A stretch of DNA of 7,403 bases from Candidatus Freyrarchaeum guaymasense (GCA_030587405.1 JAUQZD010000075.1:1-7403), one strand, 5' to 3'; shown: positions 1-5,847, numbered from the stretch's first letter. Numbers and translations: made by a program. Notes: a model not told the origin generated them from the letters alone.

Positions 1-60
1 TACTAGGAAAAGAAACCTAGCCAAGAAACCAACAACAAAACCAAAAAGACCAATCTCCAT
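1..60 (-). CDS. Partial: N-terminus of a probable membrane protein
   Basis: A minus-strand reading frame begins with ATG at 60-58 and stays open to the window edge, giving 20 residues (MEIGLFGFVVGFLARFLFLV). They are almost entirely hydrophobic, as expected for a first transmembrane segment or signal anchor. A purine-rich GAGGGG sits just before the ATG, and the next in-frame codons upstream run into TGA within eight codons, so no longer start exists. No family can be named from 20 residues. It could also be a chance frame, since the region is T-rich on this strand and would encode Phe/Leu/Val in any case. Confidence 0.35.
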   Translation of the reverse strand, partial: MEIGLFGFVVGFLARFLFLV

Positions 61-361
61 CCCCTCTTTCTTCGCCTTAAATCAACCCAACCCCCAAACT
101 AAACTTCTCCCCATGACGAAACCAGAAACACCCGCTCCCTTCCATTTTTAACAAAAGGAAAATCGCCCCTCCGCGTTTTCCATGAATGTACCCCCTGACG
201 CAGGCAGGTGGTTCAAGTAGAGTATTTTTCATGTTCTGGGAGCGGAGCCGCCTAAAAGCAACCGAACACAGAACACTCAAACGACAAACGATAAATTAAA
301 ATAGATTACTTAGGACTACAATCACTGTTACTTGCACGTTAGCTTTAAGAGGAGGTTTTTC
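61..361. other. Intergenic region between divergent genes
   Basis: I see no convincing gene here. The minus-strand open frame at 77-280 has no recognisable domain and no good ribosome-binding site. An A/T-rich stretch around 290-303 (ATAAATTAAAATA) is the best TATA candidate for the ribbon-helix-helix gene at 362, which would give a leader of roughly 35-45 nt. A GGAGG at 351-355, seven nt before the ATG at 362, is the ribosome-binding site that decides that gene's start. A short inverted repeat (CCTG ACG CAGG) lies near 194-204; its role is unclear. Confidence 0.4.
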
Positions 362-577
362 ATGTCGAAGGAGAAGGTTCCTGTGTTTATCTCTAAGGAA
401 CTTTACGATGATATTCAAAAGAAAGTAGAAGAGAGTCAGGGGGAGTTTGAAAGCGTTGAGGATTATGTTGAATTTGTTCTAAGAGAAGTAACTAAAGAAG
501 AATTTGAAGAAGACGTTTATTCTCCTGAAGAGGAAGAAGAAATAAAGAAAAGATTGAAAGGGTTGGGGTATCTTTAG
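362..577 (+). CDS. Small ribbon-helix-helix (CopG/Arc-type) DNA-binding protein, RHH-1
   Basis: This 71-residue protein has the RHH layout: a short beta strand (VPVFIS, residues 6-11), helix 1 (about 12-25) and, after a Gly turn, helix 2 (about 31-43, with YVEFVLRE). It ends in an acidic tail closing with IKKRLKGLGYL. RHH proteins dimerise, pair their strands into a sheet and bind palindromic operators, usually as autorepressors or antitoxins. The ATG at 362 is preferred over the upstream in-frame TTG at 332 because GGAGG lies seven nt before it. The tail is nearly the same as that of the RHH protein at 1028, so the two are paralogues. No toxin partner is adjacent. The stop codon abuts an antisense tnpB remnant, and compared with RHH-2 the last Gly is missing, so the very end may have been remodelled by that insertion. 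Confidence 0.8.
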   Translation: MSKEKVPVFISKELYDDIQKKVEESQGEFESVEDYVEFVLREVTKEEFEEDVYSPEEEEEIKKRLKGLGYL

Positions 578-805
578 GGGTTCAGCTTACGTAGATATTG
601 GTAAGTCTATGTAGGTCTTGGTGTTCATTGGGTCGGTCTCCCTCTTGGGTTCATCGGGGACATGTCATAACCCTTACCCTCATTCGTGGCAACCCCACTC
701 CCCTCCTCATTTGCACCTTCCACGGAGGGATCATCCCAATCACCGCTCTGTAGAAGATCTTGGAGAGGGAGGAAAGCCACACATCCTTAGCGTGTTTTAA
801 GACCA

Positions 806-842
806 CCCCTTTCGGTGCTTCATTCTTCCACCACATCCGGGG
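806..842 (-). repeat. Hairpin A (two-part stem at the zinc-ribbon position)
   Basis: On the minus strand CCCC (842-839) can pair with GGGG (809-806), and inside it GGTG (832-829) pairs with CACC (817-814) around an 11-nt loop. The unit is 37 nt long. Equivalent 36-nt units with the same C-rich/G-rich outer stem and an inner stem occur at 5370-5405 and 7015-7050, at the same place relative to the TnpB zinc-ribbon codons. Confidence 0.55.
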
Positions 843-862
843 CAGGCCAAGTATGACATCCG

Positions 863-874
863 CCTATAAAATTT
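863..874 (-). promoter_or_regulatory. TATA-like box in front of hairpin A
   Basis: On the minus strand AAATTTTATAGG has the form of an archaeal TATA box. Its centre (about 868) is 26 nt before the first C of hairpin A at 842, which is the usual archaeal TATA-to-start distance. It would therefore start a transcript right at the hairpin. TATA-like sequences are frequent in AT-rich spacers, so this is only suggestive on its own. Confidence 0.4.
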
Positions 875-967
875 AACAGTTACGCAAGGCGACGCGGCCT
901 ACAAAAGAATGGTTAGTTTCCGGTTTCATCCATTATTTATATATTAATTTAAAAACCAACTTAACGA

Positions 968-981
968 AATGTATATATACT
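968..981 (+). promoter_or_regulatory. Promoter (TATA box) of the RHH-2/sat operon
   Basis: GTATATATAC at 971-980 is both a strong archaeal TATA match and a perfect 10-bp palindrome. A start site about 25 nt downstream would fall near 1000-1005, leaving a leader of about 25 nt before the ATG at 1028. A second A/T-rich site (TTATTTATATATT, about 934-946) lies further up. An operator overlapping the TATA box would suit autorepression by the ribbon-helix-helix product of the first gene, but the palindrome may be nothing more than the TATA repeat. Confidence 0.55.
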
Positions 982-1027
982 TACCCTCATCTTGTCTTAC
1001 TTAATTATATTTAATTAGGTGTTGTTT

Positions 1028-1279
1028 ATGTTCGGGTCTGCTGGTAAACTGAGTGTTGACGAGAAGCGAAAATACACTACGGTCTCAATACCGGTCACCC
1101 TTTTCAAGCGTATTCAAAAGCTCATCGAGGGAACCGGCTTCTCCTCAGTATCCGAATACGTTACCTATGTTTTACGGGAGATCGTTGCCATGCACGAGGC
1201 TGAGAAGGAGGAGCCGTTTAGCGAGGACGACGTTGAGCAGATCAAGAAGAAGCTGAAGGCCCTAGGCTACCTAGGTTGA
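1028..1279 (+). CDS. Ribbon-helix-helix protein RHH-2, first gene of the sulfate-activation operon
   Basis: An 83-residue protein: a basic N-terminus, a beta strand (KYTTVSIPV, about 15-23), helix 1 (about 24-33), helix 2 (SVSEYVTYVLREIV) and an acidic tail (PFSEDDVEQIKKKLKALGYLG). It is a paralogue of RHH-1: the helix 2 core YVxxVLRE and the tail IKK.LK.LGYL match. Start choice: ATG 1028 has AGGTG six nt before it; the in-frame GTG at 1019 is possible but has no clear Shine-Dalgarno. It ends 11 nt before sat and is almost certainly co-transcribed with it, so the likely role is to regulate the operon. This is inferred from position and fold only; a non-DNA-binding adaptor role through the tail cannot be excluded. 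Confidence 0.8.
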   Translation: MFGSAGKLSVDEKRKYTTVSIPVTLFKRIQKLIEGTGFSSVSEYVTYVLREIVAMHEAEKEEPFSEDDVEQIKKKLKALGYLG

Positions 1280-1290
1280 GGTGAGTCGAA

Positions 1291-2439
1291 TTGCCCTCCA
1301 GGCCTCATGGTGGCCGGCTCGTTAACAGACTAGCCTCCGAGAGCGTCCGCGAGAAAGTAGGCGGTGAACTCTCCGAGTTCGCGGCGGTCGCCGTCAGGGA
1401 AGGGGTAGCGTTCGACGTTGAAAACATAGCGTATGGCGTTTACAGCCCCCTTGAGGGATTCATGGTTGAGGAAGAGTTTCACTCGGTCTTAGACACGCTA
1501 CGCCTACCAGACGATTTACCCTGGGGTATCCCGATAGTCCTTGACGTCTCGGAGGAGGAAGCATCCAAGTTCGCCGAAGGCGACTCAATCCTCCTCACCC
1601 ACGGTGGAGCCCCCCTCGCCCTCCTGCACGTAGAGGACATCTATGGTTATGATAGGAGAGAGCTTGCATCCCGCGTCTTCGGAACAACGGATCCAAACCA
1701 TCCGGGAGTCGGCAAGGTTCAGGCGATGAACGCCATTCTAGTTGGCGGGAAAATAGACCTGATAGGTGAAGTAGCTAATCCCTTCGAAAGGCATACTCTC
1801 AGGCCGGTCGAAACCAGGGTTCTCTTCAGGGAGAGAGGGTGGAGGACGGTCGTCGGCTTCCAGACGAGGAACGTCCCCCATCTGGGGCACGAGTACCTTC
1901 AAAAGTCCGCTTTAGTGTTCGTTGACGGCCTCTTCATAAACCCGGTCATAGGGAGGAAGAAGAGAGGCGACTTCAGGGACGAAGTGATCCTAAAGGCATA
2001 CGACACGCTGATCGAAAACTACTACCCAAGGGACTCCGTGGCTCTGAGCATTGTCAGGTATGAAATGAGGTACGCGGGGCCAAGGGAAGCCCTGCATCAC
2101 GCCATCATGAGGAAGAACTTCGGGTGCACCCACTTCATAGTTGGAAGAGACCACGCTGGGGTTGGAAACTACTATAAGCCCTACGAAGCCCAGGAACTCC
2201 TCAAAGAGTTCCCCGACCTAGGCATAACCCCCCTCTTCTTCAAGGAGTTCTTTTACTGTAGAAAGTGTGGAGGAATGGTTAACAGCAGGGTTTGCCCCCA
2301 CGGGGAAAGCTACCGGGTAAAGTTCAGCGGAACGAAAATCAGAAAAATGTTCTTAGACGGGAAGACCCCTCCCCCCGAGCTCATGAGGCCGGAGGTATCC
2401 GAGGTGATCTTAAGCTTCGACAAGCCATTCGTAGAATAA
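1291..2439 (+). CDS. sat: Sulfate adenylyltransferase (ATP sulfurylase)
   Basis: This cytoplasmic enzyme makes adenylylsulfate (APS) and pyrophosphate from ATP and sulfate, or runs in reverse in sulfite oxidation. Family signatures are all present over 382 residues, the normal archaeal length: an N-terminal PHGGRLVNR block, GVYSPLEGFM (49-58), the nucleotide-binding QTRNVPHLGHEYLQ (191-204), GRDHAGVGNYY (285-295), a Cys cluster CRKC...C (323, 326, 335) typical of the zinc-binding archaeal/thermophile form, and FSGTKIRKM (345-353) with PPPELMRPEV after it. The TTG at 1291 is chosen because AGGTGA lies about six nt upstream and the product begins right at the conserved N-terminal block. It sits between the RHH-2 gene and a phosphodiesterase, with cysC downstream, so the forward activation direction is favoured. 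No frameshift or missing catalytic residue was seen. Confidence 0.97.
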   Translation: MPSRPHGGRLVNRLASESVREKVGGELSEFAAVAVREGVAFDVENIAYGVYSPLEGFMVEEEFHSVLDTLRLPDDLPWGIPIVLDVSEEEASKFAEGDSILLTHGGAPLALLHVEDIYGYDRRELASRVFGTTDPNHPGVGKVQAMNAILVGGKIDLIGEVANPFERHTLRPVETRVLFRERGWRTVVGFQTRNVPHLGHEYLQKSALVFVDGLFINPVIGRKKRGDFRDEVILKAYDTLIENYYPRDSVALSIVRYEMRYAGPREALHHAIMRKNFGCTHFIVGRDHAGVGNYYKPYEAQELLKEFPDLGITPLFFKEFFYCRKCGGMVNSRVCPHGESYRVKFSGTKIRKMFLDGKTPPPELMRPEVSEVILSFDKPFVE

Positions 2440-2464
2440 CCATTAGAAGGGAGGCATCTTAAAC

Positions 2465-3880
2465 GTGGAATATAAGGAAAGAAAGGTTTTGGTTGTCGGC
2501 CTTGACTCGGCTGCGCCGGACCTGGTCTTTGACCGGTTCAAAGACGAGCTTCCGAACCTGAAGCTGATGGCTGAGGAGGGAGTGTACGGCAGGCTTAGGT
2601 CGTGCCACCCTCCTATTACCATCCCTGCATGGATCACTATGGCTACGGGGGTTAACCCCGGCAAACTAGGCCTTTACGGCTTCAGGCACAGGAAGAACAA
2701 CTCTTACACTGAAATCTCGCTTCCCACCTCCCGCTCTGTTAAGGAAAGGAGGGTCTGGGATTACATCGGCGATGCAGGCCGGAAAGTGTGTGTGGTGGGT
2801 GTGCCACCAAGCTACCCGCCGCAAAGGGTTAACGGCTGGATGGTCTCGTGCATGATGACACCCAGCGCCAAATCACAGTACACCTATCCACGCGGCTTAA
2901 GGGACGAAGTCGAGAGAGTCGCGGGGGAATACGTGTTTGACGTCGCATTTAGAAAGGAAGATCGAGAGGGCGTTCTGAGGGACATATACGACATGACCGA
3001 GAAACACTTTAAGGTGGTCGAATACCTCATCGCCGAGAAGCCCTGGTCCTTCTTCATGTTCGTTGAGATAGGCTTGGACAGGATCCAACACGCTTTCTGG
3101 AGGTTCTTCGACGAGGAACACCACCTATACGAGCCAAGCAAGTTTAAGAACGTCGTCAAAGACTACTACAAATACTTAGATGAGAAAATCGGCAGGATCC
3201 TATCGATGATCGACGATGACACGGCTGTCCTCGTCGTCTCCGACCATGGAGCGAAAAGGATGAAGGGCGCCTTCTGCGTGAACGAGTGGCTGATTAGGGA
3301 GGGCTACCTGAAAGTTAAGGGGGGAAAAGCAACCAGAGGGGTAAACGACTGCGAACCTGGAGTCGCGGAGCCTGAGGAAGTAGACGTTGATTGGGAACAT
3401 ACCAAGGCTTGGGCTTGGGGCGGCTACTACGCAAGGGTTTTTATAAACTTAAGAGGGCGGGAGGAGAAAGGCGCCGTCAAACCCAGCGATTACGACAGGG
3501 TGAGAGATGAGCTGGCTGAAAAGCTGAAGGGGATCAGGGGGCCGAGAGGGGAGAAGTGGAACACTAGCGTTTACAAGCCGGAAGAACTATACCCCGTCTG
3601 CAACGGCTCCCCTCCAGACCTAATAGTGTACTTTGACGACTTATCTTGGAGGTCTGCTGGAACCATAGGGCATAAGACACTGTACTTGGCCGAGAACGAT
3701 AGGGGGCCCGACGACGCAGTCCACGACTACGATGGAGTGTTCATCCTCTACGATCCCCGAAGGAGTCTTGGAGGGCGCCGCGTCGCCGTCGACATCCTCG
3801 ACGTTGCCCCCACGATCCTAAAGCTGATGGGGTTGCCCGTCCCAGCCACTATGGAAGGAAGACCCGTGGAAGGAGTTTGA
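2465..3880 (+). CDS. Alkaline-phosphatase-superfamily protein, type I phosphodiesterase/nucleotide pyrophosphatase-like
   Basis: A 471-residue two-metal hydrolase of the phosphodiesterase/nucleotide pyrophosphatase branch. Seen in order: the metal Asp in VVGLDSAAPD (Asp14), the likely nucleophile Thr52 in PPITIPAWITMATG, GLDRIQHAFW (Asp205, His209), VVSDHGAKRM (Asp260, His261) and the late His419 in DAVHDYDGVF. The full metal set is therefore present. There is no signal peptide or membrane segment, so it probably acts in the cytoplasm. GTG 2465 has GGGAGG about ten nt upstream. It is placed between sat and cysC, and its stop codon touches the cysC ATG. That context suggests a substrate made by this pathway (APS, PAPS, PAP or a sulfated/phosphorylated metabolite), but the sequence does not tell phosphate-ester from sulfate-ester hydrolysis. 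It ends at EGRPVEGV, without the long acidic tail many relatives carry. Confidence 0.88.
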   Translation: MEYKERKVLVVGLDSAAPDLVFDRFKDELPNLKLMAEEGVYGRLRSCHPPITIPAWITMATGVNPGKLGLYGFRHRKNNSYTEISLPTSRSVKERRVWDYIGDAGRKVCVVGVPPSYPPQRVNGWMVSCMMTPSAKSQYTYPRGLRDEVERVAGEYVFDVAFRKEDREGVLRDIYDMTEKHFKVVEYLIAEKPWSFFMFVEIGLDRIQHAFWRFFDEEHHLYEPSKFKNVVKDYYKYLDEKIGRILSMIDDDTAVLVVSDHGAKRMKGAFCVNEWLIREGYLKVKGGKATRGVNDCEPGVAEPEEVDVDWEHTKAWAWGGYYARVFINLRGREEKGAVKPSDYDRVRDELAEKLKGIRGPRGEKWNTSVYKPEELYPVCNGSPPDLIVYFDDLSWRSAGTIGHKTLYLAENDRGPDDAVHDYDGVFILYDPRRSLGGRRVAVDILDVAPTILKLMGLPVPATMEGRPVEGV

Positions 3881-4405
3881 ATGTCCGGAGTAGTCGTCTG
3901 GCTGACAGGGTTGCCAGGGTCCGGGAAAACCACTCTTGCAAGATCCTTGGAAAGGGAGCTGAGGGAGAAAGGGGTTAAAGTCGAGGTCTTAGACGGGGAC
4001 GACGTTAGAAAGTGGCTTAGCCCGGAGGCAGGATTCAGCAGAGAGGATAGGGAACGCCACCTAAAACGCGTAGCCCACGTTTCAAGGCTCCTAGCAAGAA
4101 ACGGCGTCACGGTCATCGCATCCTTCGTATCCCCCTACCGGCACGTGAGAAGAGAGGTTAGGCGGATCATCGAGGAGGAAGGACTAAGGTTCATAGAGGT
4201 CTACGTCAAGTGCAGCCTGGAAACTTGCCTAAAAAGGGATCCTAAAGGACTCTACAAGAAAGCTCTTAAAGGCGAGGTTAAGGACATGACTGGGGTACAG
4301 GACGCCTACGAGGAGCCGCTAAACCCGGATGTGGTGGTTGACACCGAGAGGGAAGGAGTTAGCGAATGCACACGGAAAATCCTCGACTACATCCCAACGG
4401 AATAA
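3881..4405 (+). CDS. cysC: Adenylylsulfate (APS) kinase
   Basis: It phosphorylates APS at the 3' position with ATP, giving PAPS, the activated sulfate donor. The 174-residue chain is a standard single-domain APS kinase: Walker A GLPGSGKTT (10-18), LDGDDVR (38-43), the helical GFSREDRERHLKRV segment, FVSPYR (82-87), VKCSLETCLKRDPKGLY (109-124) and the closing MTGVQDAYEEPLNPD (136-150). It begins at the base after the stop codon of the phosphodiesterase gene, indicating translational coupling; the family P-loop starts eight residues in, so the start is secure. With sat it completes the two-step activation. No PAPS reductase or sulfotransferase is visible nearby, so the fate of PAPS (sulfation or reduction) is open. 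Confidence 0.96.
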   Translation: MSGVVVWLTGLPGSGKTTLARSLERELREKGVKVEVLDGDDVRKWLSPEAGFSREDRERHLKRVAHVSRLLARNGVTVIASFVSPYRHVRREVRRIIEEEGLRFIEVYVKCSLETCLKRDPKGLYKKALKGEVKDMTGVQDAYEEPLNPDVVVDTEREGVSECTRKILDYIPTE

Positions 4406-4409
4406 GAGA

Positions 4410-5201
4410 GTGTGTGACCCAAAGTTGCTTGACTTCCTGCTCCCCCTAGTAGGCTTTGCCGTAGGCTTAACCGTGGGCCTATCAGGTATAGGCGGAGCAG
4501 CCCTGATGACGCCCATGCTTGTAATTCTCGGCGTCCCCCCAACGTACGCGGTAGGGTCAGACTTGATATTTAACGCCGCAACCAAGCTTCTAGGGTCAGC
4601 CCTCCACGTTAAAAGGAAAAACGTCGAGTTTAACGTGTTAAAGCTGCTTTTAGCTGGAAGCATACCTGCACTTCTATCCTGCTCCCTCACCCTCCTATAC
4701 CTAAAGGAAGCCTACGGGTGGATCCACCTAAATACGTTGCTGTCGGCTGCGATAGGTCTAGTGCTAATAGCCGTCTCCACCATCCACCTCGTAAGGTTGC
4801 GAAGCCGGGAAAACCCTCCCCCACCCCTTCAAACACGAAACCGGTGGAAAACAACTGTTTTCACAGGATTCCTAATAGGCTTCCTAATACAGTTAACATC
4901 CATAGGGGCAGGATCCATCCTCATGCCATACCTGATGAAACGCATAAACTCGCCTAGGAAAATGGTTGGGACAAGCCTCCTCTACGGCTTACTGGCGTCA
5001 AGCATCGCAGCCCTCCTCCACGCCAGCCTAGGAAACATCCAAGTCAACATAGTCCTCCTAATGCTAGCAGGATCCCTCCCAGGAATCACGTTAGGCGTAA
5101 AGCTAAACGATAAGGCCGCACCGAGCAGCATCCGCACGGTAATAGTCACACTAATCCTCCTCTCAGGAATCACCGTCCTCCTCAAAACCTTCCTCCTCTA
5201 A
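4410..5201 (+). CDS. TauE/SafE-family membrane transporter (sulfite/sulfonate/sulfate-related)
   Basis: A 263-residue integral membrane protein with about eight hydrophobic segments in two similar halves. The first half has GLTVGLSGIGGAALMTPMLV followed by GVPPTYAVGSDL; the second has GFLIQLTSIGAGSILMPYLM followed by SPRKMVGTSLLYG. This duplicated glycine-rich motif is the hallmark of the TauE/SafE (DUF81) family, whose members are proposed to move sulfite, sulfonates, sulfoacetate and other anions. The start is placed at GTG 4410, four nt after cysC; TTG 4425 is an alternative, and the longer frame from 4329 would overlap cysC with a non-membrane leader. Its place at the end of the operon suggests import of sulfate or export of a sulfur anion. 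Direction and substrate cannot be read from the sequence. Confidence 0.88.
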   Translation: MCDPKLLDFLLPLVGFAVGLTVGLSGIGGAALMTPMLVILGVPPTYAVGSDLIFNAATKLLGSALHVKRKNVEFNVLKLLLAGSIPALLSCSLTLLYLKEAYGWIHLNTLLSAAIGLVLIAVSTIHLVRLRSRENPPPPLQTRNRWKTTVFTGFLIGFLIQLTSIGAGSILMPYLMKRINSPRKMVGTSLLYGLLASSIAALLHASLGNIQVNIVLLMLAGSLPGITLGVKLNDKAAPSSIRTVIVTLILLSGITVLLKTFLL

Positions 5202-5332
5202 GGAGCCTCCACGCTTAAGCAAAACAGGAGAGCGGAGTCCTCACTCATCACCCTAAACCCACCTCTCCCGGCTAGCCTTGCGAAGCAGTAACATTTTTCA
5301 TAGGCATTGATAGGCGCTCTGCGGCCGCAACA
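5202..5332. other. Operon tail / intergenic spacer
   Basis: I see no gene here. A run of five T (5294-5298) about 90 nt after the transporter stop could serve as an archaeal T-run terminator for the operon, but it is short. No tRNA, box C/D or box H/ACA pattern was found on either strand. Confidence 0.35.
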
Positions 5333-5340
5333 CATTTATA
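5333..5340 (+). promoter_or_regulatory. TATA-like box in front of element B
   Basis: CATTTATA at 5333-5340 fits an archaeal TATA box; a start about 25 nt downstream falls near 5362, eight nt before hairpin B. Element A has a TATA-like box in the same position relative to its hairpin. Element C, where the same sequence lies inside tnpB, has no equally good match there. Confidence 0.45.
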
Positions 5341-5500
5341 CCTCTCCTTCCAGACATGCTTAATCGGAGCCCCGTCTGCTCAGGCAGCCTGGCTGCCTAT
5401 CGGGGCAAGCACCTTCGGATGTGGGGCTCCCGGGGTTACCCCGAAAGGGGACGAGCCCCTGAAGGATAAAACCTTCAAGGGTGATGCGTCCCAAAGCGGA
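5341..5500 (+). mobile_element. Element B: internally deleted tnpB 3'-end derivative
   Basis: One frame (5368-5469) reads SPVCSGSLAAYRGK, then HLRMWGSRGYPERGR, ending at TAA. The first part matches the zinc-ribbon start of TnpB in element C (CPVCQATMVAYRGR) and the second its C-terminal LRVWGSG; about 20 residues containing the second Cys pair and DRD are absent at the junction. The flank TTCCAGACATGC (5348-5359) resembles TTCCAGGACATGC before the ribbon in C. At DNA level both copies share CCCCGTCTG, GCCTATCGGGGCA and CCTTCGG.TGTGGGGCTCC, and later a GATG...AAA.CG motif. The right boundary is uncertain because it merges near 5480-5505 into an antisense HEPN gene fragment. No start codon or ribosome-binding site is seen, so it is not a protein gene now. 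Confidence 0.65.
5362..5500 (+). ncRNA. Candidate structured RNA, free-standing omega-RNA-like
   Basis: Three strong hairpins follow one another after a TATA box. Hairpin 1 is 5370-5405: outer CCCCG/CGGGG and inner GGCAGCC/GGCTGCC. Hairpin 2 is 5423-5459: GGGGCTC/GAGCCCC enclosing CGGGGTTACCCCG. Hairpin 3 is 5460-5477: TGAAGG/CCTTCA with a six-nt loop. In TnpB systems the omega-RNA (guide RNA scaffold) is transcribed from the 3' end of tnpB and the element end, which is exactly the part kept here. Hairpin 1 is equivalent to 7015-7050 of element C with two compensatory base-pair changes (A-T to T-A, G-C to A-T). That is evidence for selection on structure, although only a few sequences are compared. 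Whether it is transcribed, and where it ends, cannot be seen. It may instead be a decaying miniature element. Confidence 0.45.
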
Positions 5501-5686
5501 CATACGTCTAAAAGACTATATCCGCTGAACCCCTCGTTCAAACTGTAAAGAAGAGCCTTCACAGCCTTCTCAGCCGCCTGATGAGAATAGAAAACAGCAG
5601 CGTTAAACCTCCCTCCCTATGGAGGATCTCAGCCGTCCCTAAATCCACAACGCCTCGCTAAACCACCTCTCAGCCTCACCCCGCAC
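5500..5686 (-). pseudogene. Broken HEPN-domain protein gene
   Basis: On the minus strand the segment from about 5620 to 5500 encodes RFNAAVFYSHQAAEKAVKA and then LLYSLNEGFSGYSLLDV. This is the typical central helix of archaeal HEPN (PF05168-type) proteins (HQAAEKAlKALL, then a G.SLL motif). Upstream, a second frame from a possible GTG at 5686 gives VRGEAERWFSEALWI, the usual HEPN N-terminus, interrupted by TAG at 5641-5639. A third stretch (TAEILHREG, about 5634-5607) links the two, so there is at least one stop and one or two frameshifts. The C-terminal half is missing: the homology stops where element B begins, so that element or an associated deletion removed it. HEPN proteins are usually paired with a nucleotidyltransferase (MNT) as toxin-antitoxin units; no MNT gene was recognised next to it. 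Confidence 0.72.
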
Positions 5687-5845
5687 TCCAATCACCCACC
5701 CACTCAACCACCCTAAACACTAAAATCGCCCACGTATTAAGTCTGCCCAAGCCATCACCATCCACCATCAAATGGGAAACAGCAAAAGCACCGCACCCCT
5801 CCTCCTAATAGAACACCGAAGCCTTGTGTAGCTGTTGCTTTTTAG
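5687..5845. other. Spacer between the HEPN remnant and element C
   Basis: I see no recognisable gene. The strand is C-rich and the minus strand has a frame of moderate length without a known motif. An MNT nucleotidyltransferase partner for the HEPN fragment was looked for on the minus strand (GSRARG-type motif) and not found. Confidence 0.35.
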
Positions 5846-5847
5846 AT

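Larger units (their letters stand above)
578..874 (-). mobile_element. Element A: short derivative of a tnpB 3' end (IS607/IS605-type)
   Basis: Read on the minus strand, the region at about 855-800 encodes YLACPGCGGRMKHRKGW, which aligns with the TnpB zinc-ribbon start of element C (CPVCQATMVAYRGR). After a stop it resumes with TLRMCGF, matching LRVWGSG in C and LRMWGSR in B. The segment between them in C (second Cys pair, DRD motif, about 20 residues) is missing. Further on, another minus-strand frame reads MSPMNPRGRPTQ, plausible for a TnpB C-terminus. The 3' end reads AAGCTGAACCCC, close to AAGCGTGAACCCC at the end of element C, and abuts the stop codon of RHH-1. No long open frame survives. 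The plus-strand frame at 618-800 and the minus-strand frame at 651-836 are not credible genes. A hairpin and a TATA-like box are listed separately. Homology was judged by eye on short motifs. Confidence 0.6.

Noticed and set aside
185..215. CACCTGCCTGCGTCAGGGGG on the minus strand, preceded by GAAC, as a fourth element end
   Set aside because: There is only a vague resemblance to IS605-type ends, no TnpB codons lie upstream, and no clear hairpin pairing is seen.
77..280. Minus-strand open frame of 67 codons
   Set aside because: It has no domain, no ribosome-binding site and low-complexity composition; it lies in the promoter-side spacer of RHH-1.
618..836. Overlapping open frames on both strands (plus 618-800, minus 651-836)
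   Set aside because: The minus-strand frame runs out of register with the recognisable TnpB motifs of element A, and the plus-strand frame is its antisense; neither shows a family motif.
4329..4409. Longer N-terminus for the transporter, starting at 4329
   Set aside because: It would overlap cysC by 77 nt with a polar leader lacking homology; GTG 4410 or TTG 4425 fits the family length.
5230..5260. GTGATGA on the minus strand as a C box of a C/D guide RNA
   Set aside because: No CTGA D box follows within the usual 50-60 nt and no C'/D' pair is seen.
5202..5270. Minus-strand frame reading SALLFCLSVEAP, a possible HEPN C-terminal piece
   Set aside because: The similarity is a dozen residues with no supporting context on either side.
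5512..5545. TGAACCCC...TAAAG as the right end of element B, by analogy with 7228-7246
   Set aside because: These bases are the reverse complement of HEPN codons (LYSLNEGFS), so the similarity to the element-C end is most likely chance.
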